A stretch of DNA of 64,000 bases from DATBGO01 sp963840095 (GCA_963840095.1 CAWIXN010000005.1:372001-436000); one strand, 5' to 3'; shown: positions 16,960-26,212, numbered from the stretch's first letter. Notes: generated from the sequence alone by a model not told the origin. Numbers and translations: made by a program.

Positions 16960-17001
16960 TGCACTCTCCAAGCCGACCTCACAAGTAAGGGAACGCCACC
17001 G

Positions 17002-17871
17002 GTGTCGATGCCGTTCTATGTCTCGCCCGAACAGGCGATGAAGGACAAGGCGGACTACGCGAGTAAGGCGATCACGCGTGGCCGCAGTGGCGTCGTGATC
17101 GAATACGACGGCGGAATCCTGTTTGTCGCGCCGAACCCCTCCCGCGCCCTGAACAAGTTCAGCGAGATCTACGACCGGATCGCGTTCGCCGCCGTAGGCA
17201 GGTACAACGAGTTCGAGAACCTGCGCAAGGCCGGGGTCCGCTATGCCGATATGACCGGATTCCAGTACGACCGCCAGGATGTCACCGCCCGCGGGCTGGC
17301 CAACTGGTACGCCCAGCTGCTGGGCACCATTTTCACCGAGAGCAACAAGCCATTCGAGGTCGAGATCGTCGTCGCCGAGGTGGGGGAGACGCCCGACCGC
17401 GACCAGATCTACCGGATCACCTTTGATGGCTCGGTGGCCGACGAGCACGGCTTCGTCGTGATGGGCGGCCATGCCGACCAGGTCGCGACGGCGGTCAAGG
17501 AGCGATTCTCCGAGGGCATGACGCTGGGCGGCGCCCTGGGCGTGGCCACGGCCGCGCTGGGCGGGCAGGCGGGCGACGAGCGCAGGGAGGTCACGGCGGC
17601 TCAGCTTGAGGTCGCGGTGCTCGACCGGAGCCGGGCCCACCGGTGCTTCCGGCGGCTCACCGGTGCCCGGCTCGAGGCGCTGCTGGCCGAGGCCAGGGCC
17701 GCGGCCAGGCCGCCGGGGGGCGCCCCGGCCGGCCAGCCGCAGCCCGACGGCAGTGGCAAGACAGGCGAGACCGGCCGCACTGGCGGGACTCCCGAGGCTA
17801 ACGGGACTCCTGGGGCTGGATCGGATCCCGGGTCCGCCGGGACTGGCGGTTCTCCAGCGGAGGAGACGTGA
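17002..17871 (+). CDS. prcA: 20S proteasome alpha subunit PrcA
   Basis: A 289-residue alpha subunit. MPFYVSPEQAMKDKADYASKAITRGRSGV is the N-terminal gate region typical of actinobacterial PrcA. The core ends near residue 235. The last 55 residues are a Gly/Pro/Thr/Ser-rich tail (GETGRTGGTPEANG), longer than usual and probably disordered on the outside of the ring. GTG start with AAGGGA 9 bases upstream. The stop overlaps the start of the next gene as GTGA. Confidence 0.94.
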   Translation: MSMPFYVSPEQAMKDKADYASKAITRGRSGVVIEYDGGILFVAPNPSRALNKFSEIYDRIAFAAVGRYNEFENLRKAGVRYADMTGFQYDRQDVTARGLANWYAQLLGTIFTESNKPFEVEIVVAEVGETPDRDQIYRITFDGSVADEHGFVVMGGHADQVATAVKERFSEGMTLGGALGVATAALGGQAGDERREVTAAQLEVAVLDRSRAHRCFRRLTGARLEALLAEARAAARPPGGAPAGQPQPDGSGKTGETGRTGGTPEANGTPGAGSDPGSAGTGGSPAEET

Positions 17872-19328
17872 CCGGCAGCCTGGCCGCCATCACCGGCATC
17901 GAGGCCCCGACCAGACTGCTGATCGGCGGGGAGTGGACGGCCGGGAGCGCCGGGCTGCTCCCGGTGATCGATCCCGCCACCGAGGAGCCGGTCGCCGAGG
18001 TAGCCGATGCGACCGCGGGTGACGCGCTCGCGGCGGTGGCGGCCGCGCACGCGGCGCTGCCCGGATGGGCCGCGACGCCGCCCAGGGAGCGGGCCGAGAT
18101 CCTGCGCCGCGGCTATCAGCTGATGACGCAGCAGGCGGACGCGCTGGCCCGGCTGATGGTGGTCGAGAACGGCAAGGCGCTGCGCGACGCGCGCGGCGAG
18201 ATCAGCTACGCCGCCGAGTTCTTCCGCTGGTACGCGGAGGAGGCGGTCAGAAACGAGGGCTCGCTGATGACCGCCCCGTCCGGCGCCAACCGGATCATGG
18301 TCACCCATCAGCCGGTCGGCGTCAGCGTGCTGGTCACCCCGTGGAACTTCCCCGCGGCGATGGCGACCCGCAAGATCGGTCCCGCGCTGGCCGCTGGCTG
18401 CCCGGTCGTGCTCAAGCCGGCCAAGGAAACGCCGCTGTCGGCCCTCGCCATCGCGGCGCTGCTGGGCGAGGCAGGCCTGCCGGACGGTGTCGTCAACGTG
18501 CTGCCGACCACCACGCCCGGCCCGGTGGTGGCCGCGATGCTCGGCGACCCGCGGGTGCGCAAGCTGTCCTTCACCGGCTCGACGGAAGTCGGCCGGGCCC
18601 TGCTGCGCACCGCGGCGGAGACGGTGACCAACTGCTCGATGGAACTGGGCGGGAACGCGCCGTTCATCGTCTTCGACGATGCGGATATCGGTGCGGCCGT
18701 CGATGGCGCGGTCATCGCGAAGATGCGTAACGGCGGCGAGGCGTGCACCGCCGCCAACCGGTTCTACGTACACGAGGCGGTGGCGGAGGAGTTCGCGGCG
18801 GCTCTGTCGGCGCGGCTGAGCGCCCTGTCGGTCGGGCCTGGGCTGGATGCGGGCACCGACCTCGGCCCGCTGGTCAATTCCGACACCCGGTCGAAGGTGG
18901 CCAAGCTGGTCGAAGGCGCCTCCAGCGCCGGCGCGCGGGTGCTGACCGGCGGCCGGGCGCCAGACCGGCGCGGTTACTTCTACCTGCCCACGGTGCTCGA
19001 TCAGGTACCGCGCCAGGCCGGCATCCTGGCCGAGGAGATCTTCGGGCCGGTGGCGCCCATCGTGGCCTTCAGCGACCCCGATGAGGCGATCGCGCTGGCC
19101 AACAGCACGGAGTACGGGCTGGTCTCGTACCTGTACACCAGGGATTTGCGGCGGGCCCTGGCCACCGCGGAGGCACTCGAGGCCGGCATGGTGGGGATCA
19201 ACCGGGGCGTGGTGTCCGACCCGGCCGCGCCGTTCGGTGGCGTGAAGCAGTCCGGGCTCGGCCGGGAGGGCGCGCACGACGGGCTGCTTGAGTTCACTGA
19301 GACCAAGTACATCGCCGTGGACTGGTAA
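17868..19328 (+). CDS. NAD(P)-dependent aldehyde dehydrogenase (succinate-semialdehyde dehydrogenase-like)
   Basis: A 486-residue ALDH. Cofactor region TPWNFPAAMATRKIGPALAAG and FTGSTEVGR, catalytic Glu in MELGGNAPFIVFDDAD, catalytic Cys in GGEACTAANRF, and the C-terminal FGGVKQSGLGREGAHDGLLEF are intact. The order resembles GabD-type succinate-semialdehyde dehydrogenases. Its GTG overlaps the prcA stop by 4 bases, and pafA starts 11 bases after its stop, so it is co-translated inside the proteasome operon. Whether it has any link to pupylation is not shown by sequence. Confidence 0.92.
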   Translation: MTGSLAAITGIEAPTRLLIGGEWTAGSAGLLPVIDPATEEPVAEVADATAGDALAAVAAAHAALPGWAATPPRERAEILRRGYQLMTQQADALARLMVVENGKALRDARGEISYAAEFFRWYAEEAVRNEGSLMTAPSGANRIMVTHQPVGVSVLVTPWNFPAAMATRKIGPALAAGCPVVLKPAKETPLSALAIAALLGEAGLPDGVVNVLPTTTPGPVVAAMLGDPRVRKLSFTGSTEVGRALLRTAAETVTNCSMELGGNAPFIVFDDADIGAAVDGAVIAKMRNGGEACTAANRFYVHEAVAEEFAAALSARLSALSVGPGLDAGTDLGPLVNSDTRSKVAKLVEGASSAGARVLTGGRAPDRRGYFYLPTVLDQVPRQAGILAEEIFGPVAPIVAFSDPDEAIALANSTEYGLVSYLYTRDLRRALATAEALEAGMVGINRGVVSDPAAPFGGVKQSGLGREGAHDGLLEFTETKYIAVDW

Positions 19329-19338
19329 CCGGGCGCAT

Positions 19339-20697
19339 ATGGACAGGCGGATCTTCGGGCTCGAGAACGAGTACGGCGTCACGTGCACGTTCCGCGGCCA
19401 GCGCCGGCTGTCACCCGACGAGGTGGCCAGGTACCTGTTCCGCCGGGTGGTGTCGTGGGGCCGCAGCAGCAACGTCTTCCTGCGCAACGGCGCGCGGCTG
19501 TACCTGGACGTCGGCAGCCATCCCGAATACGCGACCCCGGAATGCGACAGCCTGATCGACCTGGTCGTGCACGACAAGGCCGGCGAGCGGATCCTGGAGG
19601 GCCTGCTCGTCGACGCGGACCGGCGGCTGCGGGAAGAGGGCATCGCCGGGGACATCTACCTGTTCAAGAACAACACCGACTCGGCCGGCAACTCCTACGG
19701 CTGCCACGAGAACTACCTGGTGGGCAGGCATGGCGAGTTCGGCAGGCTGGCTGACATCCTGATCCCCTTCCTGGTCACCCGCCAGATCATCTGCGGCGCG
19801 GGAAAGGTCCTGCAGACCCCGCGCGGGGCGGTGTACTGCGTCAGCCAGCGGGCTGAGCACATCTGGGAGGGCGTCTCCTCGGCGACCACCAGATCAAGGC
19901 CGATCATCAACACCCGTGATGAGCCCCATGCCGACGCTGAGCGGTTCCGCAGGCTGCATGTGATCGTCGGTGATTCCAATATGAGCGAAACGACGACCCT
20001 GCTCAAAGTCGGCGCGACCGACCTGGTCCTGCGCATGGTCGAAGCAGGCACGGTGATGCGCGATCTCACGCTCGAGAACCCGATCCGGGCGATCAGGGAC
20101 GTCAGCCACGACATGACCGGCAGGCGGAAGGTGCGGCTGGCCAACGGCCGGGAGGTCAGCGCCCTGGACATCCAGCACGAGTACCTGTCCAAGGCGCGGG
20201 ACTTCACCGACCGCAAGGGCCCTGACCCGATCACCGAGCGCGTGCTCAGCCTGTGGGAGCGGACCCTGAACGCGGTGCAGACCGGCGACCTCGGGCTGGT
20301 CGCGCGGGAGATCGACTGGGTGACGAAGTTCCAGCTGATCGAGCGCTACCGGGCCAAGCATGACCTGCCGCTGTCGTCACCGCGGGTGGCCCAGCTGGAC
20401 CTCGCCTACCACGACGTGCATCGCGGCCGCGGCCTGTACTACCTGCTGCAGCGGCGCGGCGCCGTCCAGCGGGTCTGCCGGGACCTCGACATCTTCGAGG
20501 CGAAGTCGGTGCCACCGCAGACCACCAGGGCGCGGCTGCGCGGCGAGTTCATCCGGCGGGCGCAGGAGCGGCGGCGGGACTTCACGGTCGACTGGGTGCA
20601 CCTCAAGCTAAACGACCAGGCGCAGCGCACGGTGCTGTGCAAGGACCCGTTCCGGTCGGTCGATGAGCGCGTGGAGAAGCTGATCGCCGGAATGTGA
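19339..20697 (+). CDS. pafA: Pup-protein ligase PafA
   Basis: A 452-residue enzyme, the same length as M. tuberculosis PafA. It begins MDRRIFGLENEYGVTCTF and lacks the Dop loop; it shares LFKNNTDSAGNSYGCHENYL and RPIINTRDEPHADAERFRRLH with Dop. It couples the C-terminal Glu of deamidated Pup to substrate lysines using ATP. ATG at 19339 follows the aldehyde dehydrogenase stop by 11 bases. Confidence 0.96.
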   Translation: MDRRIFGLENEYGVTCTFRGQRRLSPDEVARYLFRRVVSWGRSSNVFLRNGARLYLDVGSHPEYATPECDSLIDLVVHDKAGERILEGLLVDADRRLREEGIAGDIYLFKNNTDSAGNSYGCHENYLVGRHGEFGRLADILIPFLVTRQIICGAGKVLQTPRGAVYCVSQRAEHIWEGVSSATTRSRPIINTRDEPHADAERFRRLHVIVGDSNMSETTTLLKVGATDLVLRMVEAGTVMRDLTLENPIRAIRDVSHDMTGRRKVRLANGREVSALDIQHEYLSKARDFTDRKGPDPITERVLSLWERTLNAVQTGDLGLVAREIDWVTKFQLIERYRAKHDLPLSSPRVAQLDLAYHDVHRGRGLYYLLQRRGAVQRVCRDLDIFEAKSVPPQTTRARLRGEFIRRAQERRRDFTVDWVHLKLNDQAQRTVLCKDPFRSVDERVEKLIAGM

Positions 20698-20774
20698 GTG
20701 GCACCGGCCAGCGCGGTGTCCTTCGGCCTCTGATGATCCGTGTCGTCTGCGGTCGGGCGTTGCGGATGAGCGGG

Positions 20775-20780
20775 TAGGCT
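20775..20780 (+). promoter_or_regulatory. -10 box (TAGGCT) upstream of FKBP lipoprotein gene
   Basis: TAGGCT lies 36 bases before the ATG at 20817; the gene also has a GAGG ribosome site, so this one would make a short leader. Confidence 0.35.
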
Positions 20781-20816
20781 GGCCTGGCTCATGAACCCGA
20801 CAACGAGGTCTTTCTT

Positions 20817-21779
20817 ATGCGACGCATCGCAGCTGCGCTTTTTGTTCCATTGATCGTCACTGCGGCCCTGGCTGGCTGCGGTTCGTCAGCTTCATCGTCG
20901 GGGGCTACGGCCAGCCCGAATACCGCGGTCACGGTGTCGGGCGCATTCGGCCAGGCGCCTAACGTGACGATCCCGGCGAAGAGCGCCGGCGCCAACCTGG
21001 CGGTGAAGACGGAAATCCAGGGAAATGGTCCTGCCCTGGGCAAGACCGACGCATTTGTCGGCAACTATGTCGTCTATATCTGGAGCGGCGCCACGCACAA
21101 GCTGGCGCTCAGCACCTACAAGGCAGCGCCGCAGGTCCTGTCGGGCACGCTGCTGCCCGGACTGGAGACCGCACTGCGCGGCAAGAAGATGGGCAGCCGG
21201 GTCCTGGCCGTGCTGCCACCCAAGTATGCCTACGGCGCCACGGGGAACTCCCAGGTCGGGGTGACCGGCAAGGACACCCTGGTCTTCGTCGTTGACATGA
21301 TCAAGGACTTCCCCGCGACGGCTTCGGCGTCCGGCCAGCAGGTCTCCACCGGGGGCCACGGCCTGCCGACGGTGACCGCGACACCAGGCAGCGCCCCGAC
21401 GGTCAAGATCCCGTCCACCGCCCCGCCGAGCAAGCTGGTGGTCAAGACGCTGATCAAGGGGACCGGGGCGCCGCTGGCGAAAGGCCAGGAAGTGATCACC
21501 CAGTACGTCGGCGTCCTCTGGCGGACTGGTAAGACCTTCGACTCGTCGTGGTCGCGCGGGGCGCCGTTCGGCTTCCAGCTCGACGCGACGCCGGCCCAGA
21601 TCATCCCGGGCTGGGACAAGGGCCTGGCGGGGGTGCCGGTCGGCAGCCGGGTCATGCTGGTGATCCCGCCGGCGGATGGCTACGGCACGGCCGGTAACTC
21701 GGCGGCCGGGATCAAGGGGACGGACACCCTGGTGTTCGTCATCGACATCCTGGGTGCCGTCCAGGGCGCCGCGGCATGA
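20817..21779 (+). CDS. Lipoprotein with two FKBP-type peptidyl-prolyl isomerase domains
   Basis: A 320-residue exported lipoprotein. The signal peptide MRRIAAALFVPLIVTAALAGC ends in a lipobox (ALAGC). Two FKBP domains follow, about residues 55-165 and 195-318, each ending in DTLVFVVDM or DTLVFVIDI. The second has the better preserved active-site region (FDSSWSRGAPFGFQL, IIPGWDKGLAGVPVGSR); the first is divergent. It would assist folding outside the membrane. FKBP genes often lie between pafA and pafB in actinomycetes. Confidence 0.92.
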   Translation: MRRIAAALFVPLIVTAALAGCGSSASSSGATASPNTAVTVSGAFGQAPNVTIPAKSAGANLAVKTEIQGNGPALGKTDAFVGNYVVYIWSGATHKLALSTYKAAPQVLSGTLLPGLETALRGKKMGSRVLAVLPPKYAYGATGNSQVGVTGKDTLVFVVDMIKDFPATASASGQQVSTGGHGLPTVTATPGSAPTVKIPSTAPPSKLVVKTLIKGTGAPLAKGQEVITQYVGVLWRTGKTFDSSWSRGAPFGFQLDATPAQIIPGWDKGLAGVPVGSRVMLVIPPADGYGTAGNSAAGIKGTDTLVFVIDILGAVQGAAA

Positions 21780-21830
21780 GCGCTGTGGGGCCTGCCCGGG
21801 TGGCTGCCTGGCTGGCCCTACAGCAGAAGC

Positions 21831-22256
21831 TCAGGCGCGCCGCTCGCTGATCGCGTCGGCGATGAGCCCGAGGCCGATGGCGAGCATCCACACATCCTTG
21901 GCCAGCGGGATGCCCTGCTGACTGGGCCGCAGGCTGCCCTCCTGGCGCAGGCCCGGGGTGCGCAGGTACATGCCGAGCAGGCCGGCGGAGAACGCGCTCA
22001 GGCCCGCTCCGGCCAGCGCGGCGGGTATCACCGGGAGCAGCAGCGCCGAGCCGAGCGCGATCTCTCCGGCCGACAGCAGCCGGGCGAAGTCCTTCGGCTT
22101 GATGTTCTTCAGGAACGGGTAAGTGCCCGCGGCCATGCCGTGCAACCGGGCGGCGGTCTCCTCGTCCGCTGACCATTTCCCGATGCCGGAGTTGAGAATG
22201 AACCCGCCCGCCGCCAGGCGGCCCGGGCTGCGCCGCACCTTCGCCGCGACTTTCAT
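21831..22256 (-). CDS. DoxX-like small membrane protein
   Basis: A 141-residue protein with about four hydrophobic segments (for example SAGEIALGSALLLPVIPAAL and DVWMLAIGLGLIADAI) and a DoxX-type N-terminal region (SGIGKWS). The DoxX superfamily is poorly characterised; members act with sulfur or redox proteins in some species. It is on the minus strand downstream of the NUDIX gene, 61 bases apart, probably the same transcript. Confidence 0.68.
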   Translation of the reverse strand: MKVAAKVRRSPGRLAAGGFILNSGIGKWSADEETAARLHGMAAGTYPFLKNIKPKDFARLLSAGEIALGSALLLPVIPAALAGAGLSAFSAGLLGMYLRTPGLRQEGSLRPSQQGIPLAKDVWMLAIGLGLIADAISERRA

Positions 22257-22317
22257 CAGCGATCCTGACCTTTCGTTTCGGTAACCCCGCCACGGGACAG
22301 CCCGGGCGGGCTGGTCG

Positions 22318-22815
22318 TTAATTCCACCGCTCGAATGGCTCGTTTATGGTCTGACCCGCCAGGAACGCGGGCAGCAGCCACGGCAGGCGGCCCGGGTAGA
22401 ACCGCTCGGGGCTGGAAAGAATCTCGCCCACCTCCCACCATCGGGAGCCGACGTAGTCCTCGAGTTCCGTGGCGGTCCGGCCACCATCGATGATATCGGG
22501 CCGGTCGGCGGCGATCCTGGCCAGCACCACGACCTCGTGCTGGAGGCGCCGGACGCCGCGCGAATGCCAGGTGGCGTCGCGGCGCCAGGCCGGCGGGCCG
22601 ACGTCGTCCGGGTCGAGGCTCAGGCCGGTCTCCTCCCGGAGTTCCCTGACCGCCGCGTCCAGGTACGACTCGCCAGGTTCGATGCCGCCGCCCGGCAGTT
22701 CCCACCAGTCGCCCGAATCGGCCGTCCTGGCGTGAAAGAGCAGGATCCGCTGGCCCGCGTCGGTCAGCACCACGCGCACCGCGTCTCGTTCCAGGTCGTA
22801 GCGGAACTCATGCAT
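22318..22815 (-). CDS. NUDIX hydrolase
   Basis: A 165-residue protein with a complete NUDIX box: GGGIEPGESYLDAAVRELRE followed by ETGL, which holds the Mg-binding REXXEE core. It would hydrolyse a nucleoside diphosphate linked to another group; the exact substrate cannot be predicted. Minus strand between DoxX and DUF3866. Confidence 0.9.
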   Translation of the reverse strand: MHEFRYDLERDAVRVVLTDAGQRILLFHARTADSGDWWELPGGGIEPGESYLDAAVRELREETGLSLDPDDVGPPAWRRDATWHSRGVRRLQHEVVVLARIAADRPDIIDGGRTATELEDYVGSRWWEVGEILSSPERFYPGRLPWLLPAFLAGQTINEPFERWN

Positions 22816-22890
22816 GCGCCACCTCCCCGGCCAGCATCGCCGATCGGGAGCGCGCCGGTGCTGCCGGGGGTGGGACCGGGAGCCGACGAT

Positions 22891-24006
22891 TCAGTGGTTA
22901 TTGCCAATGGCTTTCGCGGGACCGCGAGACAGCGCCGCCGCGTGCCGCCCCGCCGCCGCGGCGGCCAGGAAATAGGCCAGGTCATCGTCGAGCCCGCGGC
23001 CCATCGTGGACAGCGGCACCGGGCAGGCCCGCAGCACCTCGTGCAGCCCGGCCACGCTCACCGGGACAAGTTCGTGCCGGGCCGCGAGCGGTGCGGCCTC
23101 GGCGCGCAGCCGTGCGCCGAATTCTCCGGGCAGTTCGGGCAGCACCACGTCGGCCCGGGCCAGCGCCACCCGGCCGTAGGCGGTCAGGCTGTGATGCGAG
23201 ATGCCCCGGTGCCGCTCCCGGGGGTCCGCCTCGCTGATCCGCAGCGCCGCCACCGGCCTGCCGCACAGGATCGCCGCCGCGTTGACCGCCTCGCCCGAGG
23301 CGACCCCTGAGAAACCCCATTTCGTGCCCGTTCCCAGGTTGCCCGGGCCCTGGGAAACGACAGCGAGTTCCGCGCCGAGCACGTGCCTGGCCGCCAGCAG
23401 GCCGGTGTGCACCGTGACCGCCTCCAGGTCCCCCCCGAAGGCCTGGCCCACCGTCACGGTCGCGGCCAGCCAGCCGATCTCGCGCAGCGCGGCGCAGGTG
23501 CGGGAGAACCAGACCGGCAGCGCGCCGCCATCGAGCATCACGTACGCGACCCGCGGCAGCGGGCGAGCAGCGCCCGTCATCCGTTCCGCATAAAAGGCCG
23601 CCAGCACCGCGGGCAGGGCCGAATGCAGGTCGGCCACCACCACCGGCATGCCGCCCAGATCATCGGCCTCGGCGAGCGCGTCATGGAATGCCGAGCCCTG
23701 CTCATCGGCGCCGAGCACGCACGTCTGCAGCGGCGTGTACCGCGCCTTGACCAGGTGCCCGGGGCCGGCCGGATCAGGTGGCAGCCGGTCAGGGAGCGCG
23801 ATCACCAGCGCATAGCCGCCGGTACCCAGTCCGAGATCGAGCGCGCTGGTGTTGAGCAGCACCCGGTCACCCGGCTGCGGTCGGCCGGTCAGTTCCGGGT
23901 AGGCAAGCGCGCGGACCTGCGTGCCGTCCACCGCGGCCTCGATCTCGACCGCGCCTGCCCACTCCCGCCGCACGCCGGCCACCACGCCGCTCCGCCACCT
24001 GATCAC
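22891..24006 (-). CDS. DUF3866 family protein
   Basis: A 371-residue protein of the actinobacterial/Firmicute DUF3866 family (VIRWRSGVVAGVRREWAG at the start; DLHSALPAVLAAFYAE and RISEADPRERHRGISHHS inside). No activity is known. The frame is open to 24210, but the GTG at 24006 is 6 bases after a TACCCT box and begins with the family consensus. It is divergent from pafB, an arrangement common in actinomycetes. Confidence 0.83.
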   Translation of the reverse strand: MIRWRSGVVAGVRREWAGAVEIEAAVDGTQVRALAYPELTGRPQPGDRVLLNTSALDLGLGTGGYALVIALPDRLPPDPAGPGHLVKARYTPLQTCVLGADEQGSAFHDALAEADDLGGMPVVVADLHSALPAVLAAFYAERMTGAARPLPRVAYVMLDGGALPVWFSRTCAALREIGWLAATVTVGQAFGGDLEAVTVHTGLLAARHVLGAELAVVSQGPGNLGTGTKWGFSGVASGEAVNAAAILCGRPVAALRISEADPRERHRGISHHSLTAYGRVALARADVVLPELPGEFGARLRAEAAPLAARHELVPVSVAGLHEVLRACPVPLSTMGRGLDDDLAYFLAAAAAGRHAAALSRGPAKAIGNNH

Positions 24007-24012
24007 TACGGC

Positions 24013-24018
24013 AGGGTA
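24013..24018 (-). promoter_or_regulatory. -10 box (TACCCT) for leaderless DUF3866 gene
   Basis: On the minus strand TACCCT is followed by 6 bases and the GTG at 24006. Confidence 0.45.
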
Positions 24019-24133
24019 GCGATGCGCTGGCCCGAGCGCGACGTGCCTGGCTCCCGGCGCAGGAGAGCGGCGGGAAAGCGCGACACTTCGCCACCTGATC
24101 GCTTCGGCGCGATAGCGTCGGTGCGGGAAAGGG

Positions 24134-25096
24134 ATGGCGATGTCCAGGCGGAAGACCGAGCGGCTGCTCAGCCTCGTGGTATGCCTGCTCTCGGCCCGGC
24201 GATACCTCACCGCCAGCCAGATCAGGGACGCAGTGCCCGGCTACCCGGAGTCCTTCGAGGCCTTCAAGCGCATGTTCGAGCGGGACAAGGACGAGCTGCG
24301 TGAGCTCGGCATCCCGCTGGAGACGGGGATCAACGCCGGCCTTGACGAGGAGACCGGGTACCGCATCCCGCGCCAGGCCTACGTGCTGCCCGAGATCAGG
24401 CTCGAGCCGGATGAGGCGGCCATCCTGGGACTGGCCGCGCGGGTCTGGCGGCGCGCCGAGCTGGCCGGAGCGGCGGCCGGGGGGCTGCTCAAGCTCCGGG
24501 CGGCCGGGATCGAAGCGGAGGAGACCACACAGCCGGGCATCGAGCCGAGGGTGCAGACGGGTGAGCCTGCGTTCGCCCCGCTGTGGCAGGCCGTGCGGGA
24601 CGGCCGCCCGGTGACGTTCGGCTACCGGGCCGCAGGCCGCAGCGCGGCGCAGCAGCGTCACCTCGAGCCGTGGGGCGTGGTCAACCGGCACGGCCGCTGG
24701 TACGTGGCGGGCCAGGACACCGACCGGGGATCCGAACGGGTGTTCAGGCTGAGCCGGATCGAGGGGCTGGTCGAGTTCAGCGGGCCGGCCGGCACGGTGA
24801 CCGTCCCGGCCGGGACCGACGTCAGGCAGATCGTCAGCAGCGGGGACGTCGAGCCCGACGTGCGGCGCACGGCGGTGCTGCGGGTGCGCCGCGGCGCCGG
24901 GCTGTGGCTGCGGCGGCAGGCCACCGCTGAGCAGCCTGACCCGGCGCACCCAGGCTGGGACGTGGCCGAGGTACCGTTCTCCGGCATCGGCTGGTTCAGC
25001 GACCACATTGCCTCGTTCGGCGCCGACGTGGTCGCAGTCGAGCCCGCTGACCTGCGGGAGGCCGTCATCAGGCGACTGAAGGGGGTCCTGGCATGA
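24134..25096 (+). CDS. pafB: WYL-domain transcriptional regulator PafB
   Basis: A 320-residue protein with an N-terminal winged helix-turn-helix (about 5-70, RRYLTASQIRDAVPGY), a WYL domain (about 150-220) and a C-terminal WCX extension. PafB with PafC forms the activator of the RecA/LexA-independent DNA-damage response in mycobacteria, sensing single-stranded DNA through WYL. Starts at ATG 24134 or the ATG two codons later. Overlaps pafC by 4 bases (ATGA). Confidence 0.92.
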   Translation: MAMSRRKTERLLSLVVCLLSARRYLTASQIRDAVPGYPESFEAFKRMFERDKDELRELGIPLETGINAGLDEETGYRIPRQAYVLPEIRLEPDEAAILGLAARVWRRAELAGAAAGGLLKLRAAGIEAEETTQPGIEPRVQTGEPAFAPLWQAVRDGRPVTFGYRAAGRSAAQQRHLEPWGVVNRHGRWYVAGQDTDRGSERVFRLSRIEGLVEFSGPAGTVTVPAGTDVRQIVSSGDVEPDVRRTAVLRVRRGAGLWLRRQATAEQPDPAHPGWDVAEVPFSGIGWFSDHIASFGADVVAVEPADLREAVIRRLKGVLA

Positions 25097-26082
25097 AAGC
25101 GGCCGCCGCGCCGGGCACGGCAGTTACCGGCACCGCCACGGAGCGCCTGCAGCGCCTCCTCGCGCTGGTGCCCTACGTCGTCAGCAGGAACGTGGTCGGG
25201 CTGGCCGAGACCGCGGCCGCGTTCGGCGTGAGCGAGCAGCAGCTGGTCGACGACCTGAACATGCTGTGGTGCGTCGAGCTCCGCGCGCCCGATCCTTACT
25301 GCCCGATCGACCTTTCCTATGAGGGCGGCGAGATCGTGGTGAGCGAGGCGGAGTCCATCGACCGCCCGCTGCGGCTCGGGGTTGATGAGGCAAGCGCGCT
25401 GCTGGTCGCCCTGCGGATGCTGGCCGAGGTGCCCTCGCTCGAGGACCGCTCGGCGCTCAGCCGGACCATTGCCAAGCTCGAGGAGGCAGCCGGGGCGGCC
25501 GGGGCGGTCAGCGCGCAGGTGGCCGTGCAGGTTGACAGTCTCGGCGCGGACGACGCGGCGGCCCGGCTGCGCGATGCGGTCGAGCGTGGCAGGCGGGTGC
25601 ACCTGTCGTACTATGTGCCGGGCCGGGACGAGGCCACCGAGCGCGACGTGGACCCGATGCGGCTGCTCGTGGTGGAAGGACGTACCTACCTGGAAGGCTG
25701 GTGCCTGCGGGCGGAGGCCGTCCGGCTGTTCCGGCTGGACCGGGTCCTGGCCCTGACGGTGCTTGACCAGCCCGCCGCGGTGCCCGGGCACGCCAGGCAG
25801 CGCGATGTGGATCAGGGATTGTTCCGGCCGTCGCCCGGCGATGTCGAGGTGGCGCTCGAGCTGTCGCCGCTCGGCCGCTGGGTCGCGGAATACTACCCGT
25901 GCCAGGAGGTCACCGAGCTGGCCGACGGCAGGCTGCGGGTCAGCCTGCGCACTCCGGACACCAGGTGGGTCCGGCGGCTCGCGCTGCGGCTCGGCGAGGA
26001 TGGCCGGGTCATCGCCCCGCCCGAGCTCGCCGCCGCCGTACGGGATGACGCCGCCGCGGCGCTGGCCGGGTACGCTGGATGA
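25093..26082 (+). CDS. pafC: WYL-domain transcriptional regulator PafC
   Basis: A 329-residue homologue of PafB: winged helix at about 15-75 (RNVVGLAETAAAFGVSEQQLVDDL), WYL domain at about 155-235, WCX domain at the end. Its ATG overlaps the pafB stop, so the two subunits are made in equal amounts. Together they regulate DNA-repair genes despite the proteasome-accessory-factor name. Confidence 0.92.
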   Translation: MKAAAAPGTAVTGTATERLQRLLALVPYVVSRNVVGLAETAAAFGVSEQQLVDDLNMLWCVELRAPDPYCPIDLSYEGGEIVVSEAESIDRPLRLGVDEASALLVALRMLAEVPSLEDRSALSRTIAKLEEAAGAAGAVSAQVAVQVDSLGADDAAARLRDAVERGRRVHLSYYVPGRDEATERDVDPMRLLVVEGRTYLEGWCLRAEAVRLFRLDRVLALTVLDQPAAVPGHARQRDVDQGLFRPSPGDVEVALELSPLGRWVAEYYPCQEVTELADGRLRVSLRTPDTRWVRRLALRLGEDGRVIAPPELAAAVRDDAAAALAGYAG

Positions 26083-26162
26083 GCGCAGCCGCAGGGTTCA
26101 CGTAGGGGGCGCAGCGGATGATATGGGCGGTCTGCCAGGGGTGCATGTCTGGCTACCGCGTG

Positions 26163-26168
26163 TAGAAT
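26163..26168 (+). promoter_or_regulatory. -10 box (TAGAAT) upstream of tatA
   Basis: TAGAAT in the 145-base pafC-tatA gap gives a leader of about 50 bases. A clear -35 was not seen. Confidence 0.35.
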
Positions 26169-26193
26169 CACCGACAAAGTGACCCCAGCAGCG

Positions 26194-26212
26194 CGGGGAC
26201 TTAACCTCCCCG
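26194..26212 (+). promoter_or_regulatory. Hairpin in the tatA 5' leader
   Basis: CGGGGA-cttaacc-TCCCCG forms a 6-bp stem, 15 bases before the tatA ATG and just upstream of its GAGGGCG ribosome site. It might influence tatA translation. Confidence 0.3.
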
